This document shows positions 44,801 through 55,563 of a stretch of 64,000 bases of DNA, piece by piece (within the stretch, counting starts at the first letter, position 1; every line of letters begins with the position of its first letter). The notes beneath the pieces are model-generated. The model did no database searches, had not been told where the DNA came from, and worked only from the letters and a program-made list of their open reading frames with translations. The DNA lies in NCBI GenBank assembly GCA_947471745.1, contig CANJKZ010000008.1, positions 4,148,501 through 4,212,500 of the forward strand, read 5' to 3'. A program made the translations under genes and the position numbers. The stretch comes from Closterium sp. Naga37s-1. Lineage: Eukaryota; Streptophyta; Zygnematophyceae; Desmidiales; Closteriaceae.

Positions 44801-47800
44801 AGGGCGGCTTTGGGAAGGTCTACTACGGGGTGCTGCCCGTGCAGCCAGCGCAGGTGGGTGGGGTGGGTGTTTCACGGACGTGTGCTTTAAGTGCTGTAAG
44901 CGTTCTTTGAGGCCTTTCCATAGAGGGCTTACAAGGCCAATGTGCTGGGCTGGGCCAGGGTGGATCTGGGAAGGTCTACTATGGAATGCTGCCGGTGCAG
45001 CCAGTGCAGGTGCGGATCGAGGACATGGGCTTTAAGTGCTGTTCACATGCATCTGAGATGCACTTGCTGAGTCGAGTTGGAGGAGCGATACTTTTTGGTT
45101 TGACCTTGTTTGTAACCATGCCATCACAGGCGGGTCGACTCGGGAACCCCTTCTCGCTGTCTCCACACACTCTTCCCCTCACCCCACCTTCAATCAACCC
45201 TTCCATGTTCTCCCTTCTCCAGGTAGTGGCAGTGAAGATGCTGACGAGGGATGGGTCGACTCGATCAATGAGTCGCCTCCCTCTGTGTGTAACCACACAC
45301 ACTCTCCCCCCCTCTTCAACCCCCTCCCCCCCCCCACACCTCCCCACGTTTTTTCTCCCCCCGTCCGCAGGTGGTGGCGGTGAAGGTGCTGACGAGGGGC
45401 GGGTCGCAGGGCGACGAGGAGTTCACCCCTCTGTGTAACCACCCACCCACTCTTCCCCCCCGCGCCCCCCCTCCTCCCCTTCTCCCCCCTCCAGGTGGTG
45501 GCGGTGAAGGTGCTGACGAGGGGCGGGTCGCAGGGCGACGAGGAGTTCACGATTGAGCTGGAGCTGCTCAGCCGCCTGGAGCACAAACACCTGGTGAGAC
45601 AGGGGCGGGGTAGTTGCGGAAGACGCAGGGAGCGTCCTACGTCTAGCGTCTAGACGCTAGACGCAGGACGCACATTAAGACGCTAGACGCATGGGGAAAA
45701 AAATTCGGGCAGCCCGAAAATTTTTATTCGCGCGCTCGAAATTGAGTTTCGCGATTTCGACACCAAATTCAATTTCGCGACATTGGAACCCCCTCCCACC
45801 CATTTCGACCATAGAAACCAGCCCCCAAGCATATGTATGATGAGATGTGAAGACATTTGTGAACTCAAGTATGGGGAAAAAAATATGGTACGGGGAAAAA
45901 TTGACCCAATTGTGACATACGTGAATGTCCCCGACCCTCGCCATGTCCCATAGAAGTTTTTTTAGGCTGCCCGAACCTTTTTTTGCCTGCCCGGGCTTGC
46001 GTTTAATCCTGCGTCTAATCTGGCCTAAACTTGCGTCTAGCGTCTTAGACGCTGCGTCTAGACGCCAGCGTCTAAGACGCTAGACGCGTCTTCCGCAACT
46101 AGCAACACATGGTTTATGCAGCAAGTTAATTCGAGGTGTCTAGAAACCCGGCGCAACAAGGAGGTTACCATTGAGCTGGAGCTGCTCAGCTGCCTGGAGC
46201 TCAAACACCTGGTATGCGCAGGGGCCGCTATCACCTGGTGAGAACACAAACACCACCTGGCCTGGTGTCCCTTCTTGAAAATTGTGAAGAGATGAGAATT
46301 CATGCTTCATTTCGATCTTTCTCCCATCCACTCTATGTCTCCATCTCTCCGGCCCCCACTCACGCCGCACCTCTCCTCCTCTTCTCCCGAACCTCCATCC
46401 CTCTCCCCCGGCAGGTGAAGCTGTTTGGGTTCTGCATGCGCTCGCAGCAGCGCCTGCTCGTCTACCAGTTCCTGCATTTGAGTCTTCTCAAGGCTCCTAT
46501 CTCTATCACTCACTCACACCTCCCCCCCACCCCATCACCTCCCTGCAGGTGAAGCTGTTTGGGTTCTGCATGCGCTCGCAGCAGCGTCTGCTCGTCTACC
46601 AGTTCCTGCCCAACGGCTCTCTCACGGATCACATGCACGGTGGGTTGGTTGGTGGTGGTGATGGTGAGTGTGTTGGAGATGAGTGTGTGGTGTAAGTGAG
46701 CTCATTGCTCTTCTGCTGCCTGCTCGTCTACCAGTTCCTGCCCAACGGCTCTCTCACGGACCACATGCACGGTGCGTTGGTGGTGGTAATGAGTGTGCTT
46801 GTGGCGAGTGTGTTGGTGGCGAGTGTGTTGGAGATGAGTGTGTGGTGTAAGTGAGCTCATTGCTCTGCTGTCTGCTCGTCTACCAGTTCCAGCCCAACGG
46901 CTCTCTCACGGATCACATGCACGGTGGGTTGGAGAGTGCTGCTGTGCTGATGTTGCTAGTGATGGCTGTGTGGTGTGAGGGAGCTGCTTGGTGAGTAGCG
47001 GCGGTATTGCTGTTCTGCCTGCTCGATCACCAGTCCTTGGCCAAAGGCTCTTTCACCCACCACACGCAACAGCTGAACATCAGGTCATGTTTCATCAGTT
47101 CACATGTTTCAAGCTTCAATCTTCTCCCCACCTTTCACCCCATCCCCCCTCTCCCTCTCCCCCACCATACCAGGCAAGAAGAGGGAGGAAAACGGGCCGC
47201 TATCCTGGTAGAGGAGGCTGCGGATAGCCGTGGGGTCGGCGAGGGGTCTGCAGTACCTGCACTCGCAGCGCCCTCAGCTTGATTACAGCCATTTATGGTG
47301 CACTCAGTTGTTGCAACCAGGCCCTTTCCCCCCTCCCTCCCTCTCCTTCCCTCCGCTTCACCCCTTCTTCCCACCTCCCCACCTCCACCTTGTCTTCATC
47401 CTTCCCCCTCTCACCCCCCATCCCAGGCAAGAAGAGGGAGGAGAACGGGCCGCTATCGTGGGAGCGGCGGCTGCGGATAGCCGTGGGGTCAGCGAGGGGC
47501 CTGCAGTACCTGCACTCGCAGCGCCCCCAGATCCTCCACCGTGACATCAAGTCGTCCAACATCCTTCTCACTGATAACTTCGCTGCCAAGGTGCGAGAAG
47601 GGACAGGGCTGTGTGCTGATATGGGGGCCTGCAGTACCTGCACTCGCAGCGCCCCCAGATCCTCCACCGGGACATCAAGTCCTCCAATATCCTTCTCACT
47701 GATAACTTCGCTGCCAAGGTGCGTAAAGGGACAAGGTGTGCGGGGTGGACAAGGAGTGTGGAGGGACAAGGAGTGAGGAGGGACAAGGTGTGTCGAGGGA

Positions 47801-49183
47801 CGAGGTGTGTGCTAATGTGTGCCAGTACTCTATCCTCGTATACGAGCCTCCTCCACCGTGACATCAAGTCGTCCAACATCCTTCTCACTGATAACTTTGC
47901 TGTCAAGGTGCCTTGTCTTGTGCTTTATGGGGTTGTGGTGGGGTGTGTTTATGCGTGAAGTCAATCCCATCCCTCCCTCCCACCCTCCTGGTGCAAGCCT
48001 CCTCCACCGTGACATCAAGTCGTCCAACATCCTTCTCACTGATAACTTTGCTGCTAAGGTGCGCGGATTGATGAGGTGTGTGCTCATGCGTGGGCGATAT
48101 CGTGTGCCATTGTAACGAGGTGACTTTTGAGTCGACTCAAAAGTGACCTCGTTACAATGGCAAACTTCGCTGCGAAGGTGCGCGGATTGATGAGGTGTGT
48201 GCTCATGCGTGAGCGATATCCCATCCCACCCTTCTGCCACTTGCGTTCTCCACCTTATCACCCCCTTCCAAACCTCTGCGCACTCAGGCGTTGACAAGGC
48301 TCCTCCCTTCTCCCCTCAAAACCATCCCCTTGGTTTTAATTCACACAGGTGGTGGAATTGGGGTGTGTGAAGCTGGTCAAGCGAACCATCTGGGTGGAGG
48401 ACCCGCAGACGGGCGAGAGGAAGTTTCTCTGATCACTCTTGTTTCCCCCTGACCTGACTCGTCCTCCTGTTTCGACATGACTGTGCCTCTGTGGATAGAA
48501 CAGGTGGCGGATTTCGGGTGTGCGAAGCTGATCAAGCAGACGATCAAGCTGGAGGGCCCGCAGACGAGGCAACAATAAGGGACCGTCCCTTCCTCTCTCT
48601 CCCTTCCCCCCTGGGCACACACTCAGGTGGCGGATTTTGGGTGTGCGAAGCTGATAAAGCAGACGATCAGGGTGGAGGACCCAGTCAAGGGGCAACAAAC
48701 GAAGACGCTCTTTTCGGACTTCCCGTCCCCACTCCCCCAACCAGGTTGCGGATTTCGGGTGTGCGAAGCTGATCAAGCAGACGATCAGGGTGGAGGACCC
48801 GCAGACGGGCGAGATGGTGGAGCGGTTGGGGGAGAGCGTGGACGTGGCCATGGGGACCCATGGCCACATGGCGCCTGAGATCCTCATGACTGGGGAGATC
48901 AGCTCCGCTACCGACGTGTACAGGTGGGCCGAGTGTGCTTGTTCTAATTAACCACGGGCACACATGGTGGAGCGGTTGGGGGAGAGTGTTGATGTGGCCA
49001 TGGGCATTCACGGTTCAGGGTACACATGGCTTCTTAGATTCTCATAACTGGCGAGATCAGCTCCGTGGATGGTGCGTATGTGCGCGTGGATGGTGCGTAT
49101 GTGCGCGTGGATGGTGCGTATGTGCGTGTGGATGGTGCGTATGTGCGTGTGGATGGTGCGTATGTGCGTGTGGATGGTGCGTA

Positions 49184-49226
<43 letters not shown>

Positions 49227-51263
49227 GTGGATGTATGAATGGTGGAGCGGCTGGGGGAGAGCATTGACGCCGCCACATGGCCACATGATAAGCCATGTGG
49301 CCACGGGCACACATGGCCTCATGGCTCATCACGGGCCAGCTCCGTGTCCTTCCCTTCATCATGTGCTCTTGCCTCGTGTCAACCCCAATGCGCCCTCTTC
49401 ATTCCTCCCCCCCCACCGCTTCTCCCTCCCTCGCAGCTTCGGAGTGGTGCTCTTTGAGCTCATCACGGGCCAGCTCCCTGTCCTTCCCATCATGATGTGC
49501 CTTGTGTGTGTGACACTGTCTGCACTCTGGTGTCAACCCCAATGCGCCCCTCCTCTTTCCCCTACCTACCACACTGCTCCCTGCCTCCAGCTTCGGAGTG
49601 GTGCTCTTTGAGCTCGTCACGGGCCAGCTCCCTGTCCTGGCGGATGGCACACAGCTCGTGCACTGGGTACGTCTCTCTAGCAATCAGGATGTTTCTTGGA
49701 CTTTTCAAACACACACAGCCCGTGCTCTGGTTCCGTCTCTGTAGCACACGCGATTAGTCTCCTTCTCTCCTTCGCTTATTTTTTAGTCGACTCAAAAGTA
49801 GCACGCTCGTCTTCTTCACTCAAAAAATACTTTAGTCGACTAGTCGACTAGCACACTCATTATTTTCTTCACTCAAGCCGATAGTTTATAATTCGCACAA
49901 ACCAACTAGTCTCCTTCTCTCACTCGCTCCATGCTGCAGTTGCCATTGTGTGAGCAGAAGCCGTGTTAGGAGCTGATCGACCCGGACGTGCTTGCAGCTC
50001 AAGCTGGTTCTTGAGAAAATTATAAAAAAAAACCATTGTGTTACCTTCTTCCCATGCTGCAGGTCACTCCGCTGTGTGAGCAGAAGCGGTGGGATGAGCT
50101 CATCGACCCGGACGTGCTTGCAGCACAAGCCGGCTCCACTCCCACCGGCCCTGCTGCCGTCGCTGCCGCCGCCGCTGCCGCCGCTGCCATTGCTGCTGGC
50201 GCTGCTGCTGCTGCAGGTGGTAGTGGTGACGCTTCAAGTGCAGAGGCGGCTGGCACCTGCTCTGGGTCGAGCAGCATCAGCTCCACCAGCGCCAGCACCA
50301 CCACGAGCAACAGCAGCAGCAGTAGCAACAGCAGCACCACAACAACCACCAGCAGTAGCAGTGGTGGCAGTGGGGGTGCGAGTGGCGGGAGGCAGAGGCC
50401 GATCAGTGCGTCGCTGATCCGCTTTGCAGAGCTGGCGCACTCGTGCATCCTCTTTGACCCGCTCTCCCGCCCTTCCGTGGCAGATGTGGCCCATGCCCTC
50501 CATGCCATCTATCTCGGTATGTCACTTGCATCGGCATGTGCAACATGTCATCACGGTTCAATTGCCGCATGCCATGTGTTTCCATGCCCTCCACTGTTCG
50601 TCTCAGTTCATTTCACCACCAGTGAAGCCAACGTTGCAACCAGGTTCGACTAAACACATTCAATTACATGCCCAATTCCCTGACCAATGCGCTGCCCAAT
50701 TTATCTGCCCAATTCTTCTGCCCAATTCTTCTGCCCATTTTCTCTGCCCAACCCTGTGAGCAGACAAAGACTACAGCTCGATACCCTCTGCTGCACAACA
50801 GAAGCGATCCCAATCCCATTCCCAGCACCAACACCAGAACCAGTCCCAATCCCAGGGCCAAGCGGCCCAGTCCTCCTCCTCTCGCTCCTCCCCCACCACC
50901 TCTGATGATGACGGCAGCAATCGCGGGTCACACCACAAAGGCACTCAACCCAACAGCCACAGCAGCGGCGGCAGTAATTCGAGCGGCGGTGGGGTGTTAC
51001 CGCCAAACGAAGGGTAAGATGGTGACGAGTGATGGTCGCGGGTTGATTTGGTGAGCTGACTTGGTTTTAGGAGCTTTTAGTGGATGGTGGTTGTTGTTTA
51101 CGGTTGTTTTGTTTTCTTGCGCTGTCCCCCCACGCATTTTCTCTGCTTTCTTCTTTTTTTTGCTTTGGTCAGTGGGAGTCGAGAGGAGAAGCTCGAGCTG
51201 GTACGAAAGATGCGACAGATATTGCAAGAGGGGCAAGAAGAGGAATTACGATGGGATTCTTGA
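39792..51263 (+). CDS. Receptor-like cytoplasmic kinase (IRAK/Pelle type) with a very long disordered N-terminus
   Basis: Twelve exons: 39792-43218, 43722-43848, 44198-44303, 44761-44853, 45495-45593, 46549-46639, 47427-47590, 48745-48923, 49591-49666, 50063-50516, 50764-51013, 51173-51263; 1,718 residues, all phases agree. Exon 3 ends at a GC donor (CAG|GCAAGC). Exon 1 (1,142 residues) is low-complexity: R/E-rich start, a poly-Q region (about 600-700), G/A-rich end, no signal peptide or membrane segment. Kinase domain: [25 protein letters not shown] loop (about 1,233), VVAVK lysine 1,256, HRDIKSSN (Asp 1,354), DFG (1,372-1,374), GTHGHMAPE (APE 1,412-1,414), RPSVADV. All catalytic residues are present; it is an RD kinase. 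The tail is S/Q-rich and ends with the coiled-coil-like [19 protein letters not shown]. Substrate unknown; by family it relays signals from surface receptors. The exon 2 acceptor is uncertain by 3 nt. Confidence 0.92.
43400..44020 (+). repeat. About 120-bp tandem repeats around kinase exon 2, and a fossil copy of the exon
   Basis: GGAATAA[G/T]CTATGC...GGCTGAGTGCAGCAGG.GCGGGCA recurs at about 43,428, 43,556 and 43,682, the last leading into real exon 2. A fossil of exon 2 (GACGGTGGGGAAGAGACC...CCCTCTATGCCGAG) lies at about 43,895-44,010 and contains a stop. Confidence 0.8.
44628..45010 (+). repeat. Fossil copies of kinase exon 4 on both sides of the real exon
   Basis: CAGCTGGCGAAGGGGAATTTCGA at 44,629 and ACAAGGCCAATGTGCTGGGC...GGTCTACTATGGAATGCTGCC at 44,930-45,010 repeat the glycine-loop exon (44,761-44,853). 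Both have damage within the glycine loop. Confidence 0.85.
45223..45480 (+). repeat. Two fossil copies of kinase exon 5
   Basis: CAGGTAGTGGCAGTGAAGATGCTGACGAGG at 45,221 and CAGGTGGTGGCGGTGAAGGTGCTGACGAGG at 45,368 precede the real exon at 45,495. A further partial copy (TTACCATTGAGCTGGAGCTGCTCAG) is at about 46,163-46,215 beyond the MITE-like element. Confidence 0.88.
45611..46101. mobile_element. MITE-like fold-back element with TA target duplication in kinase intron 5
   Basis: Terminal inverted repeats GTTGCGGAAGACGC (45,613-45,626) and its complement (46,086-46,099) are flanked by TA on each side. Inside the ends are many GTCTAGACGC-type symmetric repeats. The 487-bp element has no coding capacity. 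TA duplication plus short inverted repeats points to a Tc1/mariner-type MITE. Confidence 0.8.
46340..46930 (+). repeat. Copies of kinase exon 6 before and after the real exon, with a TTGAG/CTCAA hairpin at the first junction
   Basis: A left copy (exon part 46,414-46,475, with its CCCGGCAG acceptor) is followed by TTGAGTCTTCTCAA (46,478-46,491) and then the real acceptor and exon 6 (46,549-46,639). Partial copies with CTGCTCGTCTACCAGTTCC and GGCTCTCTCACGGA follow at about 46,720 and 46,875. Confidence 0.85.
47160..48060 (+). repeat. Several fossil copies of kinase exon 7 (catalytic loop exon)
   Basis: A damaged 5' part lies at about 47,172-47,280. The 3' half (CTCCACCG[T/G]GACATCAAGTC...CTCACTGATAACTT) is repeated after the real exon at about 47,660-47,720, 47,850-47,910 and 48,000-48,060. 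Confidence 0.9.
48056..48220 (+). repeat. 46-bp duplication around a 56-bp near-perfect palindrome
   Basis: AAGGTGCGCGGATTGATGAG...GATATC occurs at 48,056-48,101 and 48,175-48,220. Between them is a 56-bp palindrome (48,106-48,161, one mismatch pair) whose centre is CTTTTGAGTCGACTCAAAAG. Confidence 0.92.
48350..49270 (+). repeat. Fossil copies of kinase exon 8 (DFG exon)
   Basis: Copies start at about 48,350 (diverged), 48,508 and 48,627 before the real exon at 48,745. Partial copies of its second half (ATGGTGGAGCGG[T/C]TGGGGGAGAG) lie at about 48,965 and 49,239. Confidence 0.88.
49064..49238 (+). repeat. GTGGATGGTGCGTATGTGCG minisatellite and GTATGT hexamer run
   Basis: About six units of roughly 24 bp (GTGGATGGTGCGTATGTGCG-type) pass into about nine GTATGT/TGTATG hexamers within kinase intron 8. 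Confidence 0.9.
49430..49505 (+). repeat. Fossil copies of kinase exon 9
   Basis: CAGCTTCGGAGTGGTGCTCTTTGAGCTCATCACGGGCCAGCTCC at about 49,435 precedes the real exon (49,591). A shorter piece (TCATCACGGGCCAGCTCC) is at about 49,326. Confidence 0.85.
49780..50000 (+). repeat. Palindromes and fossil copy of kinase exon 10 start
   Basis: TTTTAGTCGACTCAAAA (about 49,781-49,797) and TAGTCGACTAGTCGACTA (about 49,833-49,850) lie between diverged GTAGCAC.CGCG/TCTTCTTCACT copies. A damaged copy of the exon 10 start (TGTGTGAGCAGAAGCCGTG...GACCCGGACGTGCTTGCAGC) is at 49,948-49,999. Confidence 0.75.
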
Positions 51264-52753
51264 GCTACCACATTTTAGAGGTCTAGGATATGAAATTGTT
51301 ACTAAATTCGAGCCGGCTCTCCACTCAACCTTGTGGGTAGGAATGCGTACAAATTAGCATTAGTGATGCAAGCAAGCTTGCACTAGCCATTGTGTAATAT
51401 TAGGTGTCTTCACATCGTGTTTCTTGCACTTGATTCTTTTATATGTTGCGGATGCCTGTAACGGAAAGCTGGCAGTCCATGATCCGGGGTTGCTGCTGAG
51501 GTTCAGTGAAGATGCTGCGAACATGTGGAGACACGTGTAGAAAAAGGCTCGCGTCAAATCAGAGAAAAGCCCGCCTCTTTCCTCCCAAACCAGGCTCACA
51601 CGCTAGCGTGGAAAAATGCCGCGTCGGACAGAAAAAAGTTGCTGTGCCGACCGAAGCAACAAGGGGTGGGGGGATGAGTGAAACCCTGATATCTTCCCCA
51701 ATTCGCGGAGGTCTCTAGGCATTCCAAGTTCCAAGCCAACCCAGCATACCCCCCCACCCCACTTCCAGTCCAGAATTCCAGTCTCACCTCCTCCTGCCGC
51801 TTCTGCTGCTCCTGTGTGTGACCTAGGCGGTGTTCGGCAGCCAGGGGAGGGGGTTTGAGGGAGATTCGAAATGTCAGGCCTCCAGGTTCGACCTGTACGA
51901 ACCAGGCAAAACACTTCAGTCAGACATGAAAAATGTGAAAAAAATGTCGAACGTGGCCCAAAAACGCGACGCGAACCCCACGCTAGGCTTGGTTCCGCGT
52001 CGCATCCTCCCCCAGATCCCCCCCCAAGGCGGAAACACTCCGCCCTATTCGGGGGATATAAAATGGATTCCGTTGAGTTGCCAGGGCTTACAAGGGATGG
52101 AAATTGGATTCCTCGACCCAGCATTTCGTGTGAATATTTACCCTAGACTCTAAATTACTGGGCTGCCACGACATCAGAAATATAATGTAAAAAAAGGAGT
52201 TTCGGAAAAATAATTATTAATTCACCAGACCTGAAATTGTTAAATTAGGACATACAATTTGATATAAGGTTGGGTTGGTCTACGGGAGGTGGGCTACCTA
52301 AACATTTCGCAACAGTAAACGCGACAGGCATGCCGAAAACTGTTGTGGGCGAGAAGCTTCGTCTCGCGCAGATGCAGGTTCGTTCGCCCCCGAATACCTA
52401 ATCGCCCGTCCGCGCCTTCCCCCCCTTACGTTCCACTTGCGCCTGGACCCCAGACCTGGAGTCAACGACTGTTGACTCCGAGTTGACCAGTTTCGAAAAT
52501 GGATTCCCCACCCCCCCCCTCGCTGGATCCCCTGTGCTGCCGAACATCGCCCTAGTCACTTATTGGCGAGCTACTAACCTTGGTGTGACTAGCCTTGCTG
52601 GTGCTGCTGTTGCTGGAGGGTGGCTGGCGTTGGAAGTGGCCTGTAGTGTGCTGTGAAGCGTAACCTCCCAGGGGAAACTACAGTCGATCGTGGTCTCCCA
52701 TTTCGCTCCGGAGCTCACTCTAGCGGGAGCAGCTTGGTCCATCACGAGCCGCC
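51264..52753. other. Intergenic, no gene recognised
   Basis: A 174-codon frame on the minus strand (51,603-52,124) has no recognisable domain and contains no supporting splice sites. The stretch probably holds the kinase 3' untranslated part and the C2-gene promoter. Confidence 0.45.
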
Positions 52754-55563
52754 ATGAGCGGCGTGTTGGAGCTTACTGGTGAGGCCGCGTGCTCTAATCC
52801 ATGCTCGTTTCTTGCTGCACTCTGAGTCGGACTCAGGGATTACCTGAAAAGAACACCTGAAGAGTCTGCTGAGCAGTCTTTCGAAATGTTACCTGTAGTT
52901 TCCTGCTCGTATGCTGACGTTTTTCGTAAACGCTACCTTTCAAAGGCTTCCATTCCTATGGTTGCATTCCTGCCATCGCTTCGTTCATGTCGTCTCGTCT
53001 CGTCTCGTCTTGTCTCGTCTCGTCTCGTCTCGTCTCGTCTCGTCTCGTCTCGTCTCGTCTCGTCTCGTCTCGTCTCGTCTCGTCTCGTCTCGTCTCGTCT
53101 CGTCTCGTCTCGTCTCGTCTCGTCTCGTCTCGTCTCGTCTCGTCTCGTCTCGTCTCGTCTCGTCTCGTCTCGTCTCGTCTCGTCTCGTCCCGTCTCGTCT
53201 CGTCTCGTCTCGTCTCGTCTCTTCTCGTCTCGTCTCGTCTCGTCTCAACTGTTGCACAGCGAATTAATGAAGTCTTCCCTCGATCCCCGCCTCCCGTATT
53301 TCCTCCATTCCTTTATTCCCGCGCCTTTCTCCGTCATCCCCCTATTCCCGTCTCCCCTTCCCCTGCTACCGTACTCCGCCAGTGGTGGGAGCGTCGTGGC
53401 TGAAAGTCACGGAGTTCTCTCTGAGGCGCCTCACAAGTCGTCTCATCTCATCCTGCCTCGTCTCGTCTGTCCCTACCCTGTCCTCCGCATATTCCCGGCT
53501 CCTTTACCTGGTACCTTTCCCTGCCAGTGGTGGGAGCGTCGGGTCTGAAAGACAAGGAGCTCTTCACGAAGCAGGACCCGTACGTCGTGGTGGAGTACGG
53601 TTCTCAACGGTTCCGCACCAAGACAGATAAAGGTGCGTGCGATAGTTAGGGGTAATGCGTGTGACGCTGATTCGGCTAGGCGGATCATGTAAGGAGGGGA
53701 TGTGCCGCCGGAATGGATCATAGTTCGTAAGTAACGTAACTAACGAGCAGAATTTTATGTGAATACGAAGGAGTGTCTTTTGTAAGCATACACATCCCAA
53801 CTGCAGCTTCTGCGGTGTAGAGGAGTTCTCAGCGGTGCTCCTTACCTATCCTTCCCTCCCCCACCCCTCACCAACTCCTCACCACAGATGGCGGTACCAC
53901 CCCTGCATTCAACTCCACATTCCACCTGCTGCTGTTCCCAGGAGTGGAATGTTCAACCTTCACCTCAACCCTTCTCCCTTTTCCCCCATCCCGCCCACGC
54001 CCCCCACAGATGGCGGCACCACCCCTGCATTCAACTCCACATTCCACCTGCTGCTGTTCCCAGGAGTGGAATGTTCAACCTTCACCTCAACCCTTCTCCC
54101 TTTTCCCCCATCCCGCCCACGCCCCCCACCGATGGCGGCACCACCCCTGCATTCAACTCCACATTCCACCTGCTGCTGTTCCCAGGAGTGGAATGTTCAA
54201 CCTTCACCTCAACCCTTCTCCCTTTTCCCCCATCCCGCCCACGCCCCCCACAGATGGGGGCACCACCCCTGCATTCAACTCCACCTTCCACCTGCAGCTG
54301 CTCCCAGGTGTGGAGGAGTTCTCTGCGGTGCTGTGGAATGACAACCTGGGGCGCGACGACGTGATTGGCAGCTGCCGGGTGAATTTCCGCCAGGCGTTCT
54401 CCATGGGCGTGTGGGACATGTGGCACCCCGTGTTCACCAAGAGCCAGAAGTGAGTAATGAGTGATTACTGTAGATGCTATATTGTGAGTTGATGCTATAT
54501 TGCTGTCAGGCGTTCTCCGTGGCCTCAAGGGTTTTCAAGCATGCTGGGTGTTCTGAACATGTCACATACACGTAATATCTCGTTTATGTTGCTTGGCTGC
54601 CTGCTTGTTGTTAATGACTGAGCTGTGTACTTCCCGGTTTTGCGTGTCTTTGCAGGCAACGTGGCAGCCTTCATTTGATTATCAAGGCTCCTGGGGTAAG
54701 TGCAGCCCCCCCTTTCCCCCTCCCGTTTCCCCCGTCCCCTTTCCCCATCAACTTCCCCTTCCCCTCGCCCACCACTTTTGCCCCCATTCACCTTCCCCCA
54801 TTCATTGTTATCTGCTCTTGCTTTCTCCAATGCTTGCTTTTCTGCTTGATCATTCCTTATCAAACCGCTTTCCCTTCCCTTCCCAATCCATCTCACCACT
54901 TCCTCTCTCTCCCCCCTCCGCTCCACCCTTCACCCCCTCTGCTACTCCTCACCTCAGGCCAGGGCACCCGGAGGGTACCCCCCATCATCATATCCACCTG
55001 CACCGTACCCCACCGCACAATACCCCCCAGCATACCCCCCCGCAGGGTCACCCTACCCGCCCCCATCCGGCCCACCAAACCCATACCCACCCGCCTCAGG
55101 CTACCCCGCCCCTCCCCCATCCGCCTACCCTCCCCCATCCTCCTCCTCCGCGCCTCCCCCATCCGCCTACCCTCCCCCAGCCGCATCCCCCTACCCTCCC
55201 ACCGGCTACCCTGCCCCTTACCCCCAGAGCGCCCATGCCCCTTACCCTGCTGCCCACACCGCCCCTCCTGCCTACTCCAAGCCTCCTAGCGCGTCCTCTT
55301 CAATGAACGCTGTGCTGGGAGCAGTGGGGGCGTTGGTGGGAACAGCAGCAGCATATGCTGGGCATGGCCATGGGCATGGGCATGTGCATTATCCCCCAGC
55401 GCCGTATGGGTATCCCCCCCCTCCGGCGCCGTATGGGTATGGGGCTCCTCCCGTGGTGGTACACCACCATGGGCACCATGGTTACCACCACAGGCACCAC
55501 CATTATAAGCACAAGTACAAGCGCAAGGGTTTTTTCGGCAAACGCAAGGGGTTCTTCAAATGA
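52754..55563 (+). CDS. Single-C2-domain protein with a tyrosine/proline-rich, glycine-zipper and histidine-rich tail
   Basis: Five exons: 52,754-52,778, 53,528-53,632, 54,254-54,449, 54,656-54,695 and 54,958-55,563; phases agree, 323 residues. Exon 1 codes MSGVLELT; joined to exon 2 it gives the usual C2 opening (VLELTVVGASGLKDKELF). C2 domain about residues 3-122 with calcium-loop-like KQDPYVVVEYGSQRFRTKT, TPAFNSTFHLQLLPGVEEF and LWNDNLGRDDVIGSC. Acidic residues at some calcium positions are visible, but I cannot judge full calcium binding. Residues about 123-220 are YPPP-type repeats, then a small hydrophobic glycine-rich segment (MNAVLGAVGALVGTAAAYA), then GHGHGHGH, PYGYPPP and a basic HHRHHHYKHKYKRKGFF end. 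Plant C2 proteins with XYPPX tails bind membranes and respond to stress. Its 3' end faces the PTEN-like gene 360 bp away. Confidence 0.92.
52989..53247 (+). repeat. CGTCT pentanucleotide microsatellite, about 50 copies
   Basis: Almost perfect CGTCT repeats over about 258 bp with three or four single-base variants, in intron 1 of the C2 gene. Confidence 0.97.
53368..53568 (+). repeat. Duplicated acceptor and start of C2-gene exon 2 with a TGAGGCGCCTCA palindrome
   Basis: GCCAGTGGTGGGAGCGTCG.G.CTGAAAG occurs at about 53,378 (fossil) and 53,524 (real). TGAGGCGCCTCA lies at 53,422-53,433, right after the fossil exon piece. Confidence 0.85.
53885..54253 (+). repeat. Three 122-bp tandem copies of the start of C2-gene exon 3
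   Basis: Copies with CACAGATGGCGG.ACCACCCCTGCATTCAACTCC begin at 53,888, 54,010 and 54,132, exactly 122 bp apart, before the real exon at 54,254. The third has lost its AG acceptor. None has the exon's second half or a donor. Confidence 0.95.

Noticed and set aside
51603-52124. 174-codon minus-strand frame between kinase and C2 genes
   Set aside because: No domain, no splice support and no sensible start; likely chance.
52331-52378. Alternative C2-gene first exon beginning MPKTVVGEKLRLAQMQ
   Set aside because: Its end phase does not fit exon 2. The ATG at 52,754 fits both the phase and the C2 domain start.
52989-53247. Arginine/aspartate/threonine or serine/leucine/valine repeat proteins in several frames
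   Set aside because: They all come from the CGTCT microsatellite within an intron.
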